From: Streptomyces cacaoi
Lineage (GTDB): Bacteria; Actinomycetota; Actinomycetes; Streptomycetales; Streptomycetaceae
Length of the DNA: 64,000 nt
Assembly: GCF_006539165.1 (NCBI RefSeq)
Contig: NZ_BJMM01000032.1
Coordinates: 1-64,000 of the forward strand
Direction: 5' to 3'
Position 1 is the stretch's first letter. Each line of letters opens with the position of its first letter. Below the pieces are notes generated by a model. That model made no database searches. It was not told the origin of the DNA and was given only the letters and a program-made list of their open reading frames with translations. This document shows, one piece after another, positions 1 through 7,942 of this stretch. The translations under genes were made by a program, and so were the position numbers.

Positions 1-288
1 GGGCGGGCGGTCACCTACGACCCCGAGCGCTACAAGCAACGCAACACCATCGAGCGCTGCTTCCAGAAGATCAAGACCTGGCGCGGCCTGGCCACCCGCT
101 ACGACAAGGCACCCGAGAGCTACGAGGCCGGACTCCACCTCCGCGGATCGATCATGTGGCGGAAACTCCTCACCTCAACCACAAGATCCCAACCCCCAAC
201 AGCCCCTAGTCGCGCCGGGCCACCAAGTGGGTGTCCAGGAAGCCCCGTTCGGAGGCGGGGTCGTAGAGCAGACGGGAGACGACGGTGA
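1..288 (+). mobile_element. IS4/IS5-family transposase, C-terminal fragment
   Basis: Frame 1 is open from the window edge to a TGA at 286-288. It encodes the end of a DDE transposase. The visible stretch YKQRNTIERCFQKIK matches the Y-(2)-R-(3)-E-(6)-K signature of IS4/IS5 transposases, so the last catalytic acidic residue is Glu in NTIERC. The final ~40 residues are Pro/Arg-rich and lie opposite the 3' end of the methyltransferase gene, so the original stop was probably near 200 and the reading now runs on into neighbouring DNA. No inverted terminal repeat could be identified, because only one end is in the window. The element may be intact to the left, or only a remnant. Confidence 0.75.
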
Positions 289-853
289 GGCCCGCCTCGG
301 TGAGGAGGGCGGCGAAGCGGTCGGGGGGCCAGGCGTAGGCGGGGGCCACCTTGTGGTCGAAGGGGACGGGCTCGGGGGCCTCCGTGCCGAAGAAGGAGGC
401 GAGGAGCAGACCGCCCGGCGCGAGGACGCGTACCTGTTCGGCGAGGAGCGCGGGGACCTCGGCGGGCGGGGTGTGGATCATCGAGTAGTGGGCCAGTACG
501 CCGCCGAGTGCGCCGTCCTCGACGGGCAGGGACTCCATCCGTGCCTCGTCGAACCGCAGTGCCGGGTGGGCCCGTCGGGCGTGGTCGACCATGCCCGGGG
601 AGAGGTCGAGTCCGAAGGCGTCCAGGCCGAACTCGTGCAGCAGGGCCGTGAGGTGGCCCGGCCCGCAGCCGAGGTCGGCCGTGCGCACATTCCCTGTGGC
701 GCGCACCAGTTCGGCGAAGGTGGCGATCATGTTCCGTGCGAACGGCTGGGTCTCCATCCGGTCCGCGAACAGCGAGGCGTACAGCTCGACGACTCCGTCG
801 TAGCCCGCCCTGGTCTCGTCCTGGTGCTCCGTCACGGGAGGGGAAGCTAGCAC
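206..853 (-). CDS. class I SAM-dependent methyltransferase
   Basis: A 215-residue cytosolic protein with the class I Rossmann methyltransferase layout. Motif I is ADLGCGPGHL at about residue 60, followed by FGLDLSPGMVDHARR (motif II region, Asp binding the ribose of SAM), then MIHTPPAEVP and RVLAPGGLLLASFFG (motif III and the post-III strand). This is the Methyltransf_11/25 type. The substrate cannot be read from the sequence. The start is taken as GTG 853; GTG 835 (VTEHQDE) is equally possible, and neither has a strong ribosome binding site. The gene's end overlaps the transposase tail on the other strand. It lies downstream of the SDR operon on the same strand but is separated by a hairpin, so it is probably transcribed separately. 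Confidence 0.8.
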   Translation of the reverse strand: MLASPPVTEHQDETRAGYDGVVELYASLFADRMETQPFARNMIATFAELVRATGNVRTADLGCGPGHLTALLHEFGLDAFGLDLSPGMVDHARRAHPALRFDEARMESLPVEDGALGGVLAHYSMIHTPPAEVPALLAEQVRVLAPGGLLLASFFGTEAPEPVPFDHKVAPAYAWPPDRFAALLTEAGLTVVSRLLYDPASERGFLDTHLVARRD

Positions 854-875
854 CTGGGAAGGGCCGCGGCCCGTT

Positions 876-909
876 CGGCCCCCGCGTGCGGGCGCGGGTG
901 CGGGGGCCG
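876..909. terminator. hairpin after the SDR operon
   Basis: Perfect 10-bp inverted repeat, CGGCCCCCGC (876-885) and GCGGGGGCCG (900-909), around a 14-nt loop. It lies between the SDR stop (980) and the start of the next minus-strand gene (853). No T tract is present, as is usual for Streptomyces terminators. Confidence 0.45.
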
Positions 910-979
910 GGCGGAACCGGACGGGACCGGGGCGGGAGGAGACGGAACAGGACGGGACCGGGGCGGCCGAGGCCCGGGC

Positions 980-1750
980 TCAGACCGCCGACCAGGCGTC
1001 GTCCACCGGCAGGATCGCGCCGTTGACGAAGCTCGCGGCGTCCGAGGCGAGGAAGACGAGGGCGGCGGCCTGTTCGTCGGCCGTGCCGAGGCGGCCCATG
1101 GTGGCGCCGGTGAGGGGGCCGACCACGCCGGGGCCGTGTGCCTCGGGCGCGGCGTCGACCCGGATGCCGGTGGCGGTCGGGCCGGGGGCTATGGCGTTGG
1201 TGCGGATGCCCTGCTTGCGGTACATCACGGCGAGGTTCCGGGTCAGGCCGACGATGCCGTGCTTCGCGGCCGTGTAGGCGGCCCCGGCGGAGGATCCGCG
1301 CAGGGCCGCCTCGGAGGCGGTGAAGACGATCGCTCCGCGGCCGGCCGCGAGCATGTGCGGCAGGGCGGCGCGGGTGAGCCGGAACGGCGCGGTGAGGTTG
1401 GTGCCCAGCACCTTCTCCCACTCGGCGTCGTCGGTCTCGCCGAGCGCGGACATCCGGTCCATCACACCGGCGTTGTTCACCAACACGTCCAGTCCGCCGT
1501 GGAGTTCGACGGCCCGTGCGACGGCTTCGTCGACGGTCCGCTGGTCGCCGAGGTCGCCGATGACGGCCGCCGCCTCGCCCCCGTCGGCGGTGATCTGCTC
1601 GACGGTCGTCGCGGTGCCGTCCGCGTCCAGGTCGGCGAGGAGCAGCCGCGCGCCCTCGCGGGCGAAGCGGAGGGCCGCGGCCCGGCCGATGCCGGAGGCG
1701 GCTCCGGTGAGCAGGACGCTGCGGCCGGCGAGTCCGGTGGGCGTCGTCAT
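980..1750 (-). CDS. SDR family NAD(P)-dependent oxidoreductase
   Basis: A 256-residue classical short-chain dehydrogenase/reductase. It shows the cofactor glycine motif TGAASGIG (about residue 15), an acidic residue after beta-2 (LLADLDADG) that favours NAD(H), NNAG at about residue 88, a catalytic Ser in IVFTASEAA and the active-site YTAAK. This is a normal length for the family, with a C-terminal VNGAILPVDD as in 3-ketoacyl reductase-like members. The ATG at 1750 overlaps the stop of the propeller gene upstream (ATGA), so the two are translationally coupled. In the context of the Baeyer-Villiger monooxygenase two genes upstream, it most simply interconverts the alcohol and ketone of the same pathway. 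The substrate is unknown. Confidence 0.9.
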   Translation of the reverse strand: MTTPTGLAGRSVLLTGAASGIGRAAALRFAREGARLLLADLDADGTATTVEQITADGGEAAAVIGDLGDQRTVDEAVARAVELHGGLDVLVNNAGVMDRMSALGETDDAEWEKVLGTNLTAPFRLTRAALPHMLAAGRGAIVFTASEAALRGSSAGAAYTAAKHGIVGLTRNLAVMYRKQGIRTNAIAPGPTATGIRVDAAPEAHGPGVVGPLTGATMGRLGTADEQAAALVFLASDAASFVNGAILPVDDAWSAV

Positions 1751-3468
1751 GGCGTCTGCTCCTCGGGGGCCTGCGGGGTGTGCGGGTCGTGCGGTTCCTG
1801 CGCGGCGTCGGGGTGCGGGGCGGCCGGGGTCAGCCGCAGGACGGTGCCCTCGCCGTCGGCGGAGACGAGGAGCGAGCCGTCCGGCGCCGCGGCGAGGCCG
1901 GCGAAGGAGCGGGGGAGGCCCGGCATGCCGTGGGTGAACAGGGCGGGTTCGGGGCGTACGGCGGTGCCCGGGGGTGCGCCGGTGGCCAGCCCCTCGGCCT
2001 CGGTGCGGCACCGTCCGGTGGTGAGCGAGACGGCACACAGCCGGCCCGCGCCGGACTCCACGGTGAACAGTTCCGTGCCGTGGACGGCCACACCGTGCGG
2101 GGCGTCGAGCCCGTCGGCCAGCACGGTGACCCGGGCGGTACGGCCCTGTCCGGAGTCCTCCCCTGCGCCTCCGTCGGCGGGCTCGACGCGCAGGACGGCG
2201 CCGAGGGACGCGTCGCTCACATAGCAGTGGCCCTCGGTGTCGTGGGTGACGTCCACGGGCCGGGTGAGGCCGTCGGCGAGGACGGTGACGGTGTCGTCCC
2301 CGTCGATGGCCAGGAGGCGTCCCGCGTCGGTCTCGGCGACGACGAGCGTGCCGTCCGGGGCGATGTCGATGCCGGTGGGACGGCTCAGGCCGGAGGCACG
2401 GGTGCGGGTGGTGCCGGCGGCGGGGTCGTGGGTGCGTACGTCGCCGTACTGGGAGGTGAGGTGCAGCAGCCCCGTGCTGTCGGCGGCGATGCCGTGCGCG
2501 AAGGGCATCAGGGCGTCGGTGGCGACGCCGGCCGGCGCGTCGGGCGCGGGGCGGGAGAGCCGGTAGTGGTCGGCGGCGTACACCGTGCCCTTGAGGTCGA
2601 CGGTCACCCCGAAGGGGCCGGTGAGGCCGCGCGGCACCAGCGTGCGGGTGCTGCCGTCGGGGCGCAGTTCGTTGATGCCGCCGCTGGCGTAGCTGGAGAC
2701 GAACATGCGGTTCTCGGCGTCGAACGCGGCGTTGTCCAGCCCGGTGATGCCGCTGGTGACCAGGGAGCGGGAGCCGGTGCCGTGCAGGTCGATGCGGGTG
2801 ACGAGGCCGGCGACGCCGCGGGAGAGCACATGCAGGACGCCGCCTTGGTCGAAGCGGACCGCGACCGGCTCGTGCACGTCCTCGGCGACCAGTTCGGGTG
2901 TGCCGCCGTCCGGCGGGATGCGCCAGACCTGGCCGGTGACCATGTGCGGGTAGTACAGGTATCCGTCGGGTCCGCGCTGCATGGCGTTGCCCAGGGCGAG
3001 GCCCTCGGTGAGGACGACGGGCTCGCCGCCGTCGGGGAACAGCTCCAGCAGCCGGCCGCCGGGCCGCATCTCGTTGACGAAGAGCCGGTCGCCGACGCAG
3101 GTGATGCCGTTGGGCACCCGTACCTCGTCGGAGACCACGCTGTAGACGCCCCGCGGGTCGCGCCGCCACACCTTGCCGGGCACCAGGTCGGCGATGTACA
3201 TCGAGCCGTCGGCGCCGAACGCCAGGTCGTCGGGGGAGCGGACCGGGCCGTCCATGGGGACGACGACCTCCAGATCGCCGTCCGCCGGATCGACGGCGCT
3301 GATCCGGCCGGCGAGGAACTGGGCGATGTACAGCCGCCCGTCGGGACCGAAGGCGACGCCGTTCGAACCCCACAGCGGATTGGGGGAGTTGAGGCGGGTG
3401 GCCGACCAGCGGTCGCCGGTGGCCGGGGCAGCGGGCGTCCCGCCGTAGCGGCTGTGCCGGCTCGTCAC
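1747..3468 (-). CDS. SMP-30/gluconolactonase-like NHL beta-propeller protein
   Basis: A 573-residue protein made of about a dozen repeats of the type GVAFGPDGRLYIAQ / DLAFGADGSMYIAD / GIDIAPDGTLVVAE. This is the signature of SMP-30/gluconolactonase/LRE and NHL propellers. The length is about twice that of a single six-bladed SMP-30 domain, suggesting two propellers in tandem. No signal peptide is seen, so it is probably cytosolic. The GTG start at 3468 overlaps the TGA of the monooxygenase gene (GTGA), and the end overlaps the SDR start. SMP-30 proteins often hydrolyse lactones, which would suit a step after a Baeyer-Villiger oxidation, but many propellers in this family have no known activity. 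That role is inferred from position. Confidence 0.75.
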   Translation of the reverse strand: MTSRHSRYGGTPAAPATGDRWSATRLNSPNPLWGSNGVAFGPDGRLYIAQFLAGRISAVDPADGDLEVVVPMDGPVRSPDDLAFGADGSMYIADLVPGKVWRRDPRGVYSVVSDEVRVPNGITCVGDRLFVNEMRPGGRLLELFPDGGEPVVLTEGLALGNAMQRGPDGYLYYPHMVTGQVWRIPPDGGTPELVAEDVHEPVAVRFDQGGVLHVLSRGVAGLVTRIDLHGTGSRSLVTSGITGLDNAAFDAENRMFVSSYASGGINELRPDGSTRTLVPRGLTGPFGVTVDLKGTVYAADHYRLSRPAPDAPAGVATDALMPFAHGIAADSTGLLHLTSQYGDVRTHDPAAGTTRTRASGLSRPTGIDIAPDGTLVVAETDAGRLLAIDGDDTVTVLADGLTRPVDVTHDTEGHCYVSDASLGAVLRVEPADGGAGEDSGQGRTARVTVLADGLDAPHGVAVHGTELFTVESGAGRLCAVSLTTGRCRTEAEGLATGAPPGTAVRPEPALFTHGMPGLPRSFAGLAAAPDGSLLVSADGEGTVLRLTPAAPHPDAAQEPHDPHTPQAPEEQTP

Positions 3469-5417
3469 GGGCGCGCCTCCCGGGTGTGCGTGGCGGGGGC
3501 GGCCGAGGAGGCGGCGGCCGTGTCGTCGGCCGCGGCGCCGTCGGGGAGGACCTCCGCGAGGCCGCCGCCTTCGCGCCAGTCGCGCAGCAGCCGGTGGAAG
3601 GCGACCGGGCCGTCGGCGAAGGACTCCCGCCGTTCGCTGGGCATGCCCTCGTTGTTGTAGTAGCCGGGGGTGCATTCGGCCTGGAAGGCGTGCAGGTCGA
3701 CGGCGTTCTCGCGGATGTGCGCGACCCAGGCCGACTCGGCCTCGGCGGTGGGCTCCACCCGGGCGGCGTCCCGCTGCCGTGCCGCGTCGATCACCGAGGC
3801 GACGTGCGTGGCCTGTTCGTCCAGGATGTGGACGTAGTTGAACGACGAGGCGTTCTGGAGCGGGCCGAGCTGGAAGAGGTTGGGGAAGCCGTGGCTGTAG
3901 AAGCCGTGCAGGGTGCGCGGTCCGTCCTCGCGCCAGGTGTCGGTGAGCGAGCGGCCACCCCGGCCGTGGACGGGCAGCCGGCCGGAGAGGATGCCCGTGA
4001 CGCCGACGTCGAACCCCGTGGCGAAGATGATGCAGTCGACCTCGTAGGACCGTCCCCCGACGACGACCGCGTTCTCGGTGATCTCCTCGACGCCGTGGCT
4101 GTCGACGGTGTCGACGAGGGTGACGTTCGGCCGGTTGAAGGTCTGGAGGTAGAAGTCGCTGAAGGTGGGCCGCTTGCACATGTAGCGGTACCAGGGCATG
4201 AGCAGCTCGGCGGTCTCCGGGTCCTCGACGACCCGGGAGACGCGCTCGCGGATCTCGTGCATCTTCTGGAAGTCGGCCGCCTCGTAGGCCCGTTCGCGCT
4301 CCTCGGGCGTCACGTCCTGGTAGCTGTCGGTGGGGATCAGCTTCTCCAGGAGCCGCGCGGTGTGCGTCCACCCGTCGTCGACGAGGTCGACCTCGGCGCG
4401 GCCCCCGGTGGACAGCGTGAGGAAGTTGTCCCGGCGGCGGCGCTGCCAGCCGGGGGAGAGCGAGGCCGCCCACTCCGGGTCCGTGGGGCGGTTGTTCCGT
4501 ACGTCGACGGAGGAGGGGGTGCGCTGGAACACGTAGAGGTGCGCGGCGTGTTCGCCGAGGTGCGGCACGCACTGGATGGCGGTGGCGCCGGTGCCGATCA
4601 CGGCGACGCGCTTGTCGGCCAGCCGGTGCAGGTTCCCGTCGGCGTCCCCGCCGGTGTACGCGTAGTCCCAGCGGCTGGTGTGGAAGGTGTGGCCCCGGAA
4701 CGTCTGGATGCCGGGGATGCCGGGCAGCTTGGCCTCGCTGAGCGTGCCGCTCGCGGTGATCACCCAGCGGGCGCGTATCCGGTCGCCCCTGTCGGTGCTC
4801 ACGAGCCATTCCGCCGCGTCGTCGTCCCAGCGCAGACCGGTCACCGACGTACGGAAGCAGGCGTCCCGGTACAGGCCGAAGGTGCGGCCGATGGCCCGGG
4901 CGTGCTCGCGGATCTCCTCGCCGGGCGCGTATTTCCAGCGGGGGATGTAGCCGACCTCTTCGAGCAGCGGCATGTAGACGTACGACTCGACGTCGCAGTG
5001 GATGCCGGGGTACCGGTTCCAGTACCAGGTGCCGCCGAAGTCCGAGCCCTTCTCGACGACCCGGATCGACGCCAGACCGGCCTGCCGCAGCCGCGCCCCG
5101 GCCAGCAGCCCGCCGAACCCGCCGCCGACGATCAGCGCCTCGACGCGGTCCTCCAGCGGCTCACGGGCGAACTCGCCCTCCGCGTACGGATCTTCGGCGT
5201 AGTAGCCGAACTCGCCCTCGGCGCGCCGGTACTGCTTTCTGCCCTCGGGGCGGATACGGCGGTCGCGTTCGGCGCGGTAGCGGGCGCGTACCTCCTCGAT
5301 GTCGAAGCCGAGCTGCTCGGCGCCGCCGGGCGGGGAATTCCTCGATGCCGTACCGGAGTCGGAGCCGGTGCCGGAGCGTGCGGGGGAGCTGGGGCTGGGG
5401 CTGGAGCTGGTGGGCAT
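3465..5417 (-). CDS. Baeyer-Villiger flavin monooxygenase
   Basis: A 650-residue FAD/NADPH monooxygenase. The FAD-binding Rossmann motif is VGGGFGGLLAG at about residue 97, followed by FGGTWYWNRYPG, characteristic of cyclohexanone-monooxygenase-type enzymes. The diagnostic Baeyer-Villiger fingerprint FxGxxxHxxx[WD] is present as FRGHTFHTSRWD. The second (NADPH) Rossmann motif is VIGTGATAIQ. The N-terminal ~90 residues before the FAD fold (Ser/Pro-rich, then charged) are longer than in the smallest family members but typical of the longer BVMO subgroup. The enzyme inserts oxygen next to a ketone to give an ester or lactone. It is the second gene of a tetR-led minus-strand operon and its stop overlaps the next start. 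The native ketone is not predictable. Confidence 0.92.
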   Translation of the reverse strand: MPTSSSPSPSSPARSGTGSDSGTASRNSPPGGAEQLGFDIEEVRARYRAERDRRIRPEGRKQYRRAEGEFGYYAEDPYAEGEFAREPLEDRVEALIVGGGFGGLLAGARLRQAGLASIRVVEKGSDFGGTWYWNRYPGIHCDVESYVYMPLLEEVGYIPRWKYAPGEEIREHARAIGRTFGLYRDACFRTSVTGLRWDDDAAEWLVSTDRGDRIRARWVITASGTLSEAKLPGIPGIQTFRGHTFHTSRWDYAYTGGDADGNLHRLADKRVAVIGTGATAIQCVPHLGEHAAHLYVFQRTPSSVDVRNNRPTDPEWAASLSPGWQRRRRDNFLTLSTGGRAEVDLVDDGWTHTARLLEKLIPTDSYQDVTPEERERAYEAADFQKMHEIRERVSRVVEDPETAELLMPWYRYMCKRPTFSDFYLQTFNRPNVTLVDTVDSHGVEEITENAVVVGGRSYEVDCIIFATGFDVGVTGILSGRLPVHGRGGRSLTDTWREDGPRTLHGFYSHGFPNLFQLGPLQNASSFNYVHILDEQATHVASVIDAARQRDAARVEPTAEAESAWVAHIRENAVDLHAFQAECTPGYYNNEGMPSERRESFADGPVAFHRLLRDWREGGGLAEVLPDGAAADDTAAASSAAPATHTREARP

Positions 5418-5471
5418 ACGGGTGCCTTGTGCCTTTCTCCGAGGGGGCGGCCGGGGGCCGGGGCGGAGTGC

Positions 5472-6119
5472 TCAGCTGACGGGCGCGGTGAACAGGCCGA
5501 CGAGCGCGTCGGTGAGGGAGCCTGCCGTGCGCTCCCAGGAGGTGTGCGGTGGTGCGGTGCCCTCGGCGAGGGCCCGTTCGCGCTCCGCGCAGGTGTGGAC
5601 GATCAGTTGACGTGCCATGTCCCCGCGTTCGGCGAGGACTTGGGAGGGCAGGTGTGCGAGGCAGCGGTGCAGCCCTTCCAGGGTGCGCGTCAGCGGCGGC
5701 CGGGTGAGCGCCTCGTCGATGACGAGGACCCGCAGGGTGGGGTCGGTCATGACCTGTGCGGCGCACCGCGCGTGCCAGGAGGGTGTGCCGAGCGCCGCGA
5801 GGTGTTCGGAGGTGGGCCGCACCAGGCAGTCCACCCAGTCGCGGACGTCGGTGCTCCCCGCGGCCGTGCGCAGATGGCGTTCGCGCAACACGTCGACCTG
5901 CTCGCCGTGCCGGGCCATGAGCGCCCGCACCAGCCCCGGCCTGCTGCCGAAGTGGTAGCTGACGGCGGTGACATTGCGCTGTCCCGCCGCCTCGGCGATC
6001 TGCCGGCTGGAGACGGCGGACAGCCCGTGCTCGGCGAACAGCCGCTCGGCGGCGGCCATGATGACCTGCCGCGTCTCGGCGGCGCGGTCCGGGCGGGTGC
6101 TTCCCGCTGCGGTGCTCAT
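5472..6119 (-). CDS. TetR family transcriptional regulator
   Basis: A 215-residue regulator with an N-terminal TetR helix-turn-helix: AAERLFAEHGLSAVSSRQIA, then AAGQRNVTAVSYHFGS, where the recognition helix ends in the usual YHF. The remainder is a ligand-binding helical domain. The ATG at 6119 is chosen over an upstream in-frame ATG at 6170 because the TetR alignment starts right after it and a GGTGAGC site precedes it. It heads the operon with the monooxygenase (54-nt gap) and lies divergent to an MFS gene. It probably represses both, releasing when the pathway substrate binds. Confidence 0.88.
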   Translation of the reverse strand: MSTAAGSTRPDRAAETRQVIMAAAERLFAEHGLSAVSSRQIAEAAGQRNVTAVSYHFGSRPGLVRALMARHGEQVDVLRERHLRTAAGSTDVRDWVDCLVRPTSEHLAALGTPSWHARCAAQVMTDPTLRVLVIDEALTRPPLTRTLEGLHRCLAHLPSQVLAERGDMARQLIVHTCAERERALAEGTAPPHTSWERTAGSLTDALVGLFTAPVS

Positions 6120-6209
6120 GCGCTGCTCACCGTGGTTTCGGCGGTGCGGTGCGGTACGTCGGTCACTCACGTCCTCCCGGTGCGGATCCGCTGTCGGTGA
6201 TGGCGTGCC

Positions 6210-6255
6210 GGGTCAGTCAACCTCCCCGAACTGGCCTAAGTCAATCGACTGAATT
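6210..6255. promoter_or_regulatory. candidate TetR operator between tetR and the MFS gene
   Basis: In the divergent intergenic region (6120-6388), AGTCAA occurs at 6215-6220 and again at 6239-6244. The second copy is part of the inverted repeat AGTC-aatc-GACT (6239-6250), flanked by AT-rich DNA that is unusual here. This fits a TetR-type operator placed where it could control both directions. No convincing -35/-10 pair was found. Confidence 0.4.
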
Positions 6256-6388
6256 ACTGTTGCCGCGAGCAACCACCTGGGTCGCCCCCGGTGCCCGTTC
6301 CCCGGGCGCCCGCGCCGGGCACCCTTCCCCGTCTTCCCACCAACCCCCGGTCCGCGAGGCCGCGTTGAGCGTCGAGGAGAGCTGCGTT

Positions 6389-7867
6389 GTGAACGATTCG
6401 CGAGGAGAGTCCCGCGCCGGCGGCGGGTCCCGTGGCGGCGGCGTGGTCGCCGTTCTGGCGCTCGCCGGAACCACGGCGGCCGTCATGCAGACGCTGGTCA
6501 CGCCGCTCCTGCCGAGGCTGCCGCAGATCCTGCACACCGGACCCGCCAATGCGACCTGGGTCGTCACCGTCACCCTGCTCGTCTCCGCCGTCTGCGTCCC
6601 CGTCACCGGACGGCTCGGCGACATGCTCGGCAAACGGCGGATGCTGCTGGCCTGTTCCGTCCCGCTGATCGTCGGCTCGGTGCTGTGCGCGCTCTCCTCC
6701 GGCGTCGTACCGATGATCATCGGCCGTGGGCTCCAGGGCATCGGCATGGGCATGGTCCCGCTGGGCATCGCCCTGCTGCGCGACGTCGTGCCCGCCGAGC
6801 GGCTCAGCTCCTCCATCGCGCTCGTCAGCGCCTCCATGGGCATCGGCGGCGGGCTCGGGCTGCCGCTGTCCGCCGCCGTCGTCCAGTACGCCGACTGGCG
6901 TGCCCTCTTCTGGGGTTCGGCCGTCCTGGCCGCCGTCATCGCCGTCCTGATGTGGATCACCGTGCCGCGCGTGCCCGCCTCCGCGCAGGGACAGCGCTTC
7001 GACCTGCTGGGCGCCGCCGGGCTCGGCGCCGGACTGGTGTGCCTGCTGCTCGCCGTCTCCAAGGGCGGCGACTGGGGCTGGGCCTCCGGCACCACGCTCG
7101 GACTGTTCGCCGCCGCCGTGCTGATCCTGCTGGCCTGGGGCCGGTGGGAGGTGCGCGTCACCGACCCGCTCGTCGACCTGCGCACCGCCGCCCGGCCCCG
7201 CGTCCTGCTGACCAACGCCGCCTCCGTCTTCACCGGATTCGGCATGTACGCCGCGATGCTCGTGCTGCCGCAGCTGCTCCAGTTCCCCGAGGCCACCGGC
7301 TACGGGCTGGGCCAGACGATCCTCGCCGCCGGGCTGTGGATGGCGCCCGGCGGCATCGTGATGATGCTCGTCTCGCCGCTCGGCGGAAAGCTCACCAACG
7401 CACGCGGCCCCAAGTTCACCCTGATCTCCGGCACGTTGGTCATCGCGCTGGGCTACGGCCTCACCCTCGTCCTGATGGGCTCCGCGCCCGGCATCATGCT
7501 CGCCGTCATGGTCATCAACGGCGGGGTGGGCCTCGCCTACGGCGCCATGCCCGCCCTCATCATGGGCTCCGTACCGCTGTCCGAGACCGCGGCGGCCAAC
7601 GGCTTCAACACCCTCATGCGCGCCCTCGGCACCTCCGTCGGCGCCGCCGTGGTCGGCGTCGTCCTCGCCCAGATGACCACCACCCTCGGCGGCCACACCC
7701 TCACCTCCGAGAACGGCTTCCGCGCCGGACTCCTGCTCGGCTGCGGCATCGCCCTCGTCGCCACGGCGACGGCCGCCCTCATCCCCGCCGCACGCGAGGC
7801 GGCCGGCGGGGAGGGGCCGGGGACGGGCCGGGAGACGGAACGGGAGGCGGCACCGGCGCGGGGGTGA
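6389..7867 (+). CDS. MFS transporter, DHA2 (drug:H+ antiporter) type
   Basis: A 492-residue membrane protein with about 14 hydrophobic segments. Signature A of the major facilitator superfamily, GRLGDMLGKRRML, lies between TM2 and TM3. It is followed by the TM4-5 antiporter-like region GLQGIGMGMVPLGIALL, as in EmrB/QacA exporters. The GTG start at 6389 has a good site (GAGGAGA, 6374-6380). Longer in-frame starts lie upstream but run through the intergenic operator region. It is divergent from tetR and the monooxygenase operon, so it may export the pathway's substrate or product. It probably uses the proton gradient at the cell membrane; the substrate is unknown. Confidence 0.85.
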   Translation: MNDSRGESRAGGGSRGGGVVAVLALAGTTAAVMQTLVTPLLPRLPQILHTGPANATWVVTVTLLVSAVCVPVTGRLGDMLGKRRMLLACSVPLIVGSVLCALSSGVVPMIIGRGLQGIGMGMVPLGIALLRDVVPAERLSSSIALVSASMGIGGGLGLPLSAAVVQYADWRALFWGSAVLAAVIAVLMWITVPRVPASAQGQRFDLLGAAGLGAGLVCLLLAVSKGGDWGWASGTTLGLFAAAVLILLAWGRWEVRVTDPLVDLRTAARPRVLLTNAASVFTGFGMYAAMLVLPQLLQFPEATGYGLGQTILAAGLWMAPGGIVMMLVSPLGGKLTNARGPKFTLISGTLVIALGYGLTLVLMGSAPGIMLAVMVINGGVGLAYGAMPALIMGSVPLSETAAANGFNTLMRALGTSVGAAVVGVVLAQMTTTLGGHTLTSENGFRAGLLLGCGIALVATATAALIPAAREAAGGEGPGTGRETEREAAPARG

Positions 7868-7942
7868 ACGCGCGGGCGGCCGGGGACCGGCCTCCCGGAC
7901 CCGGCTCCGGCCCGGGCCCCGCCCCGGTGCCGGACGGCCGGG

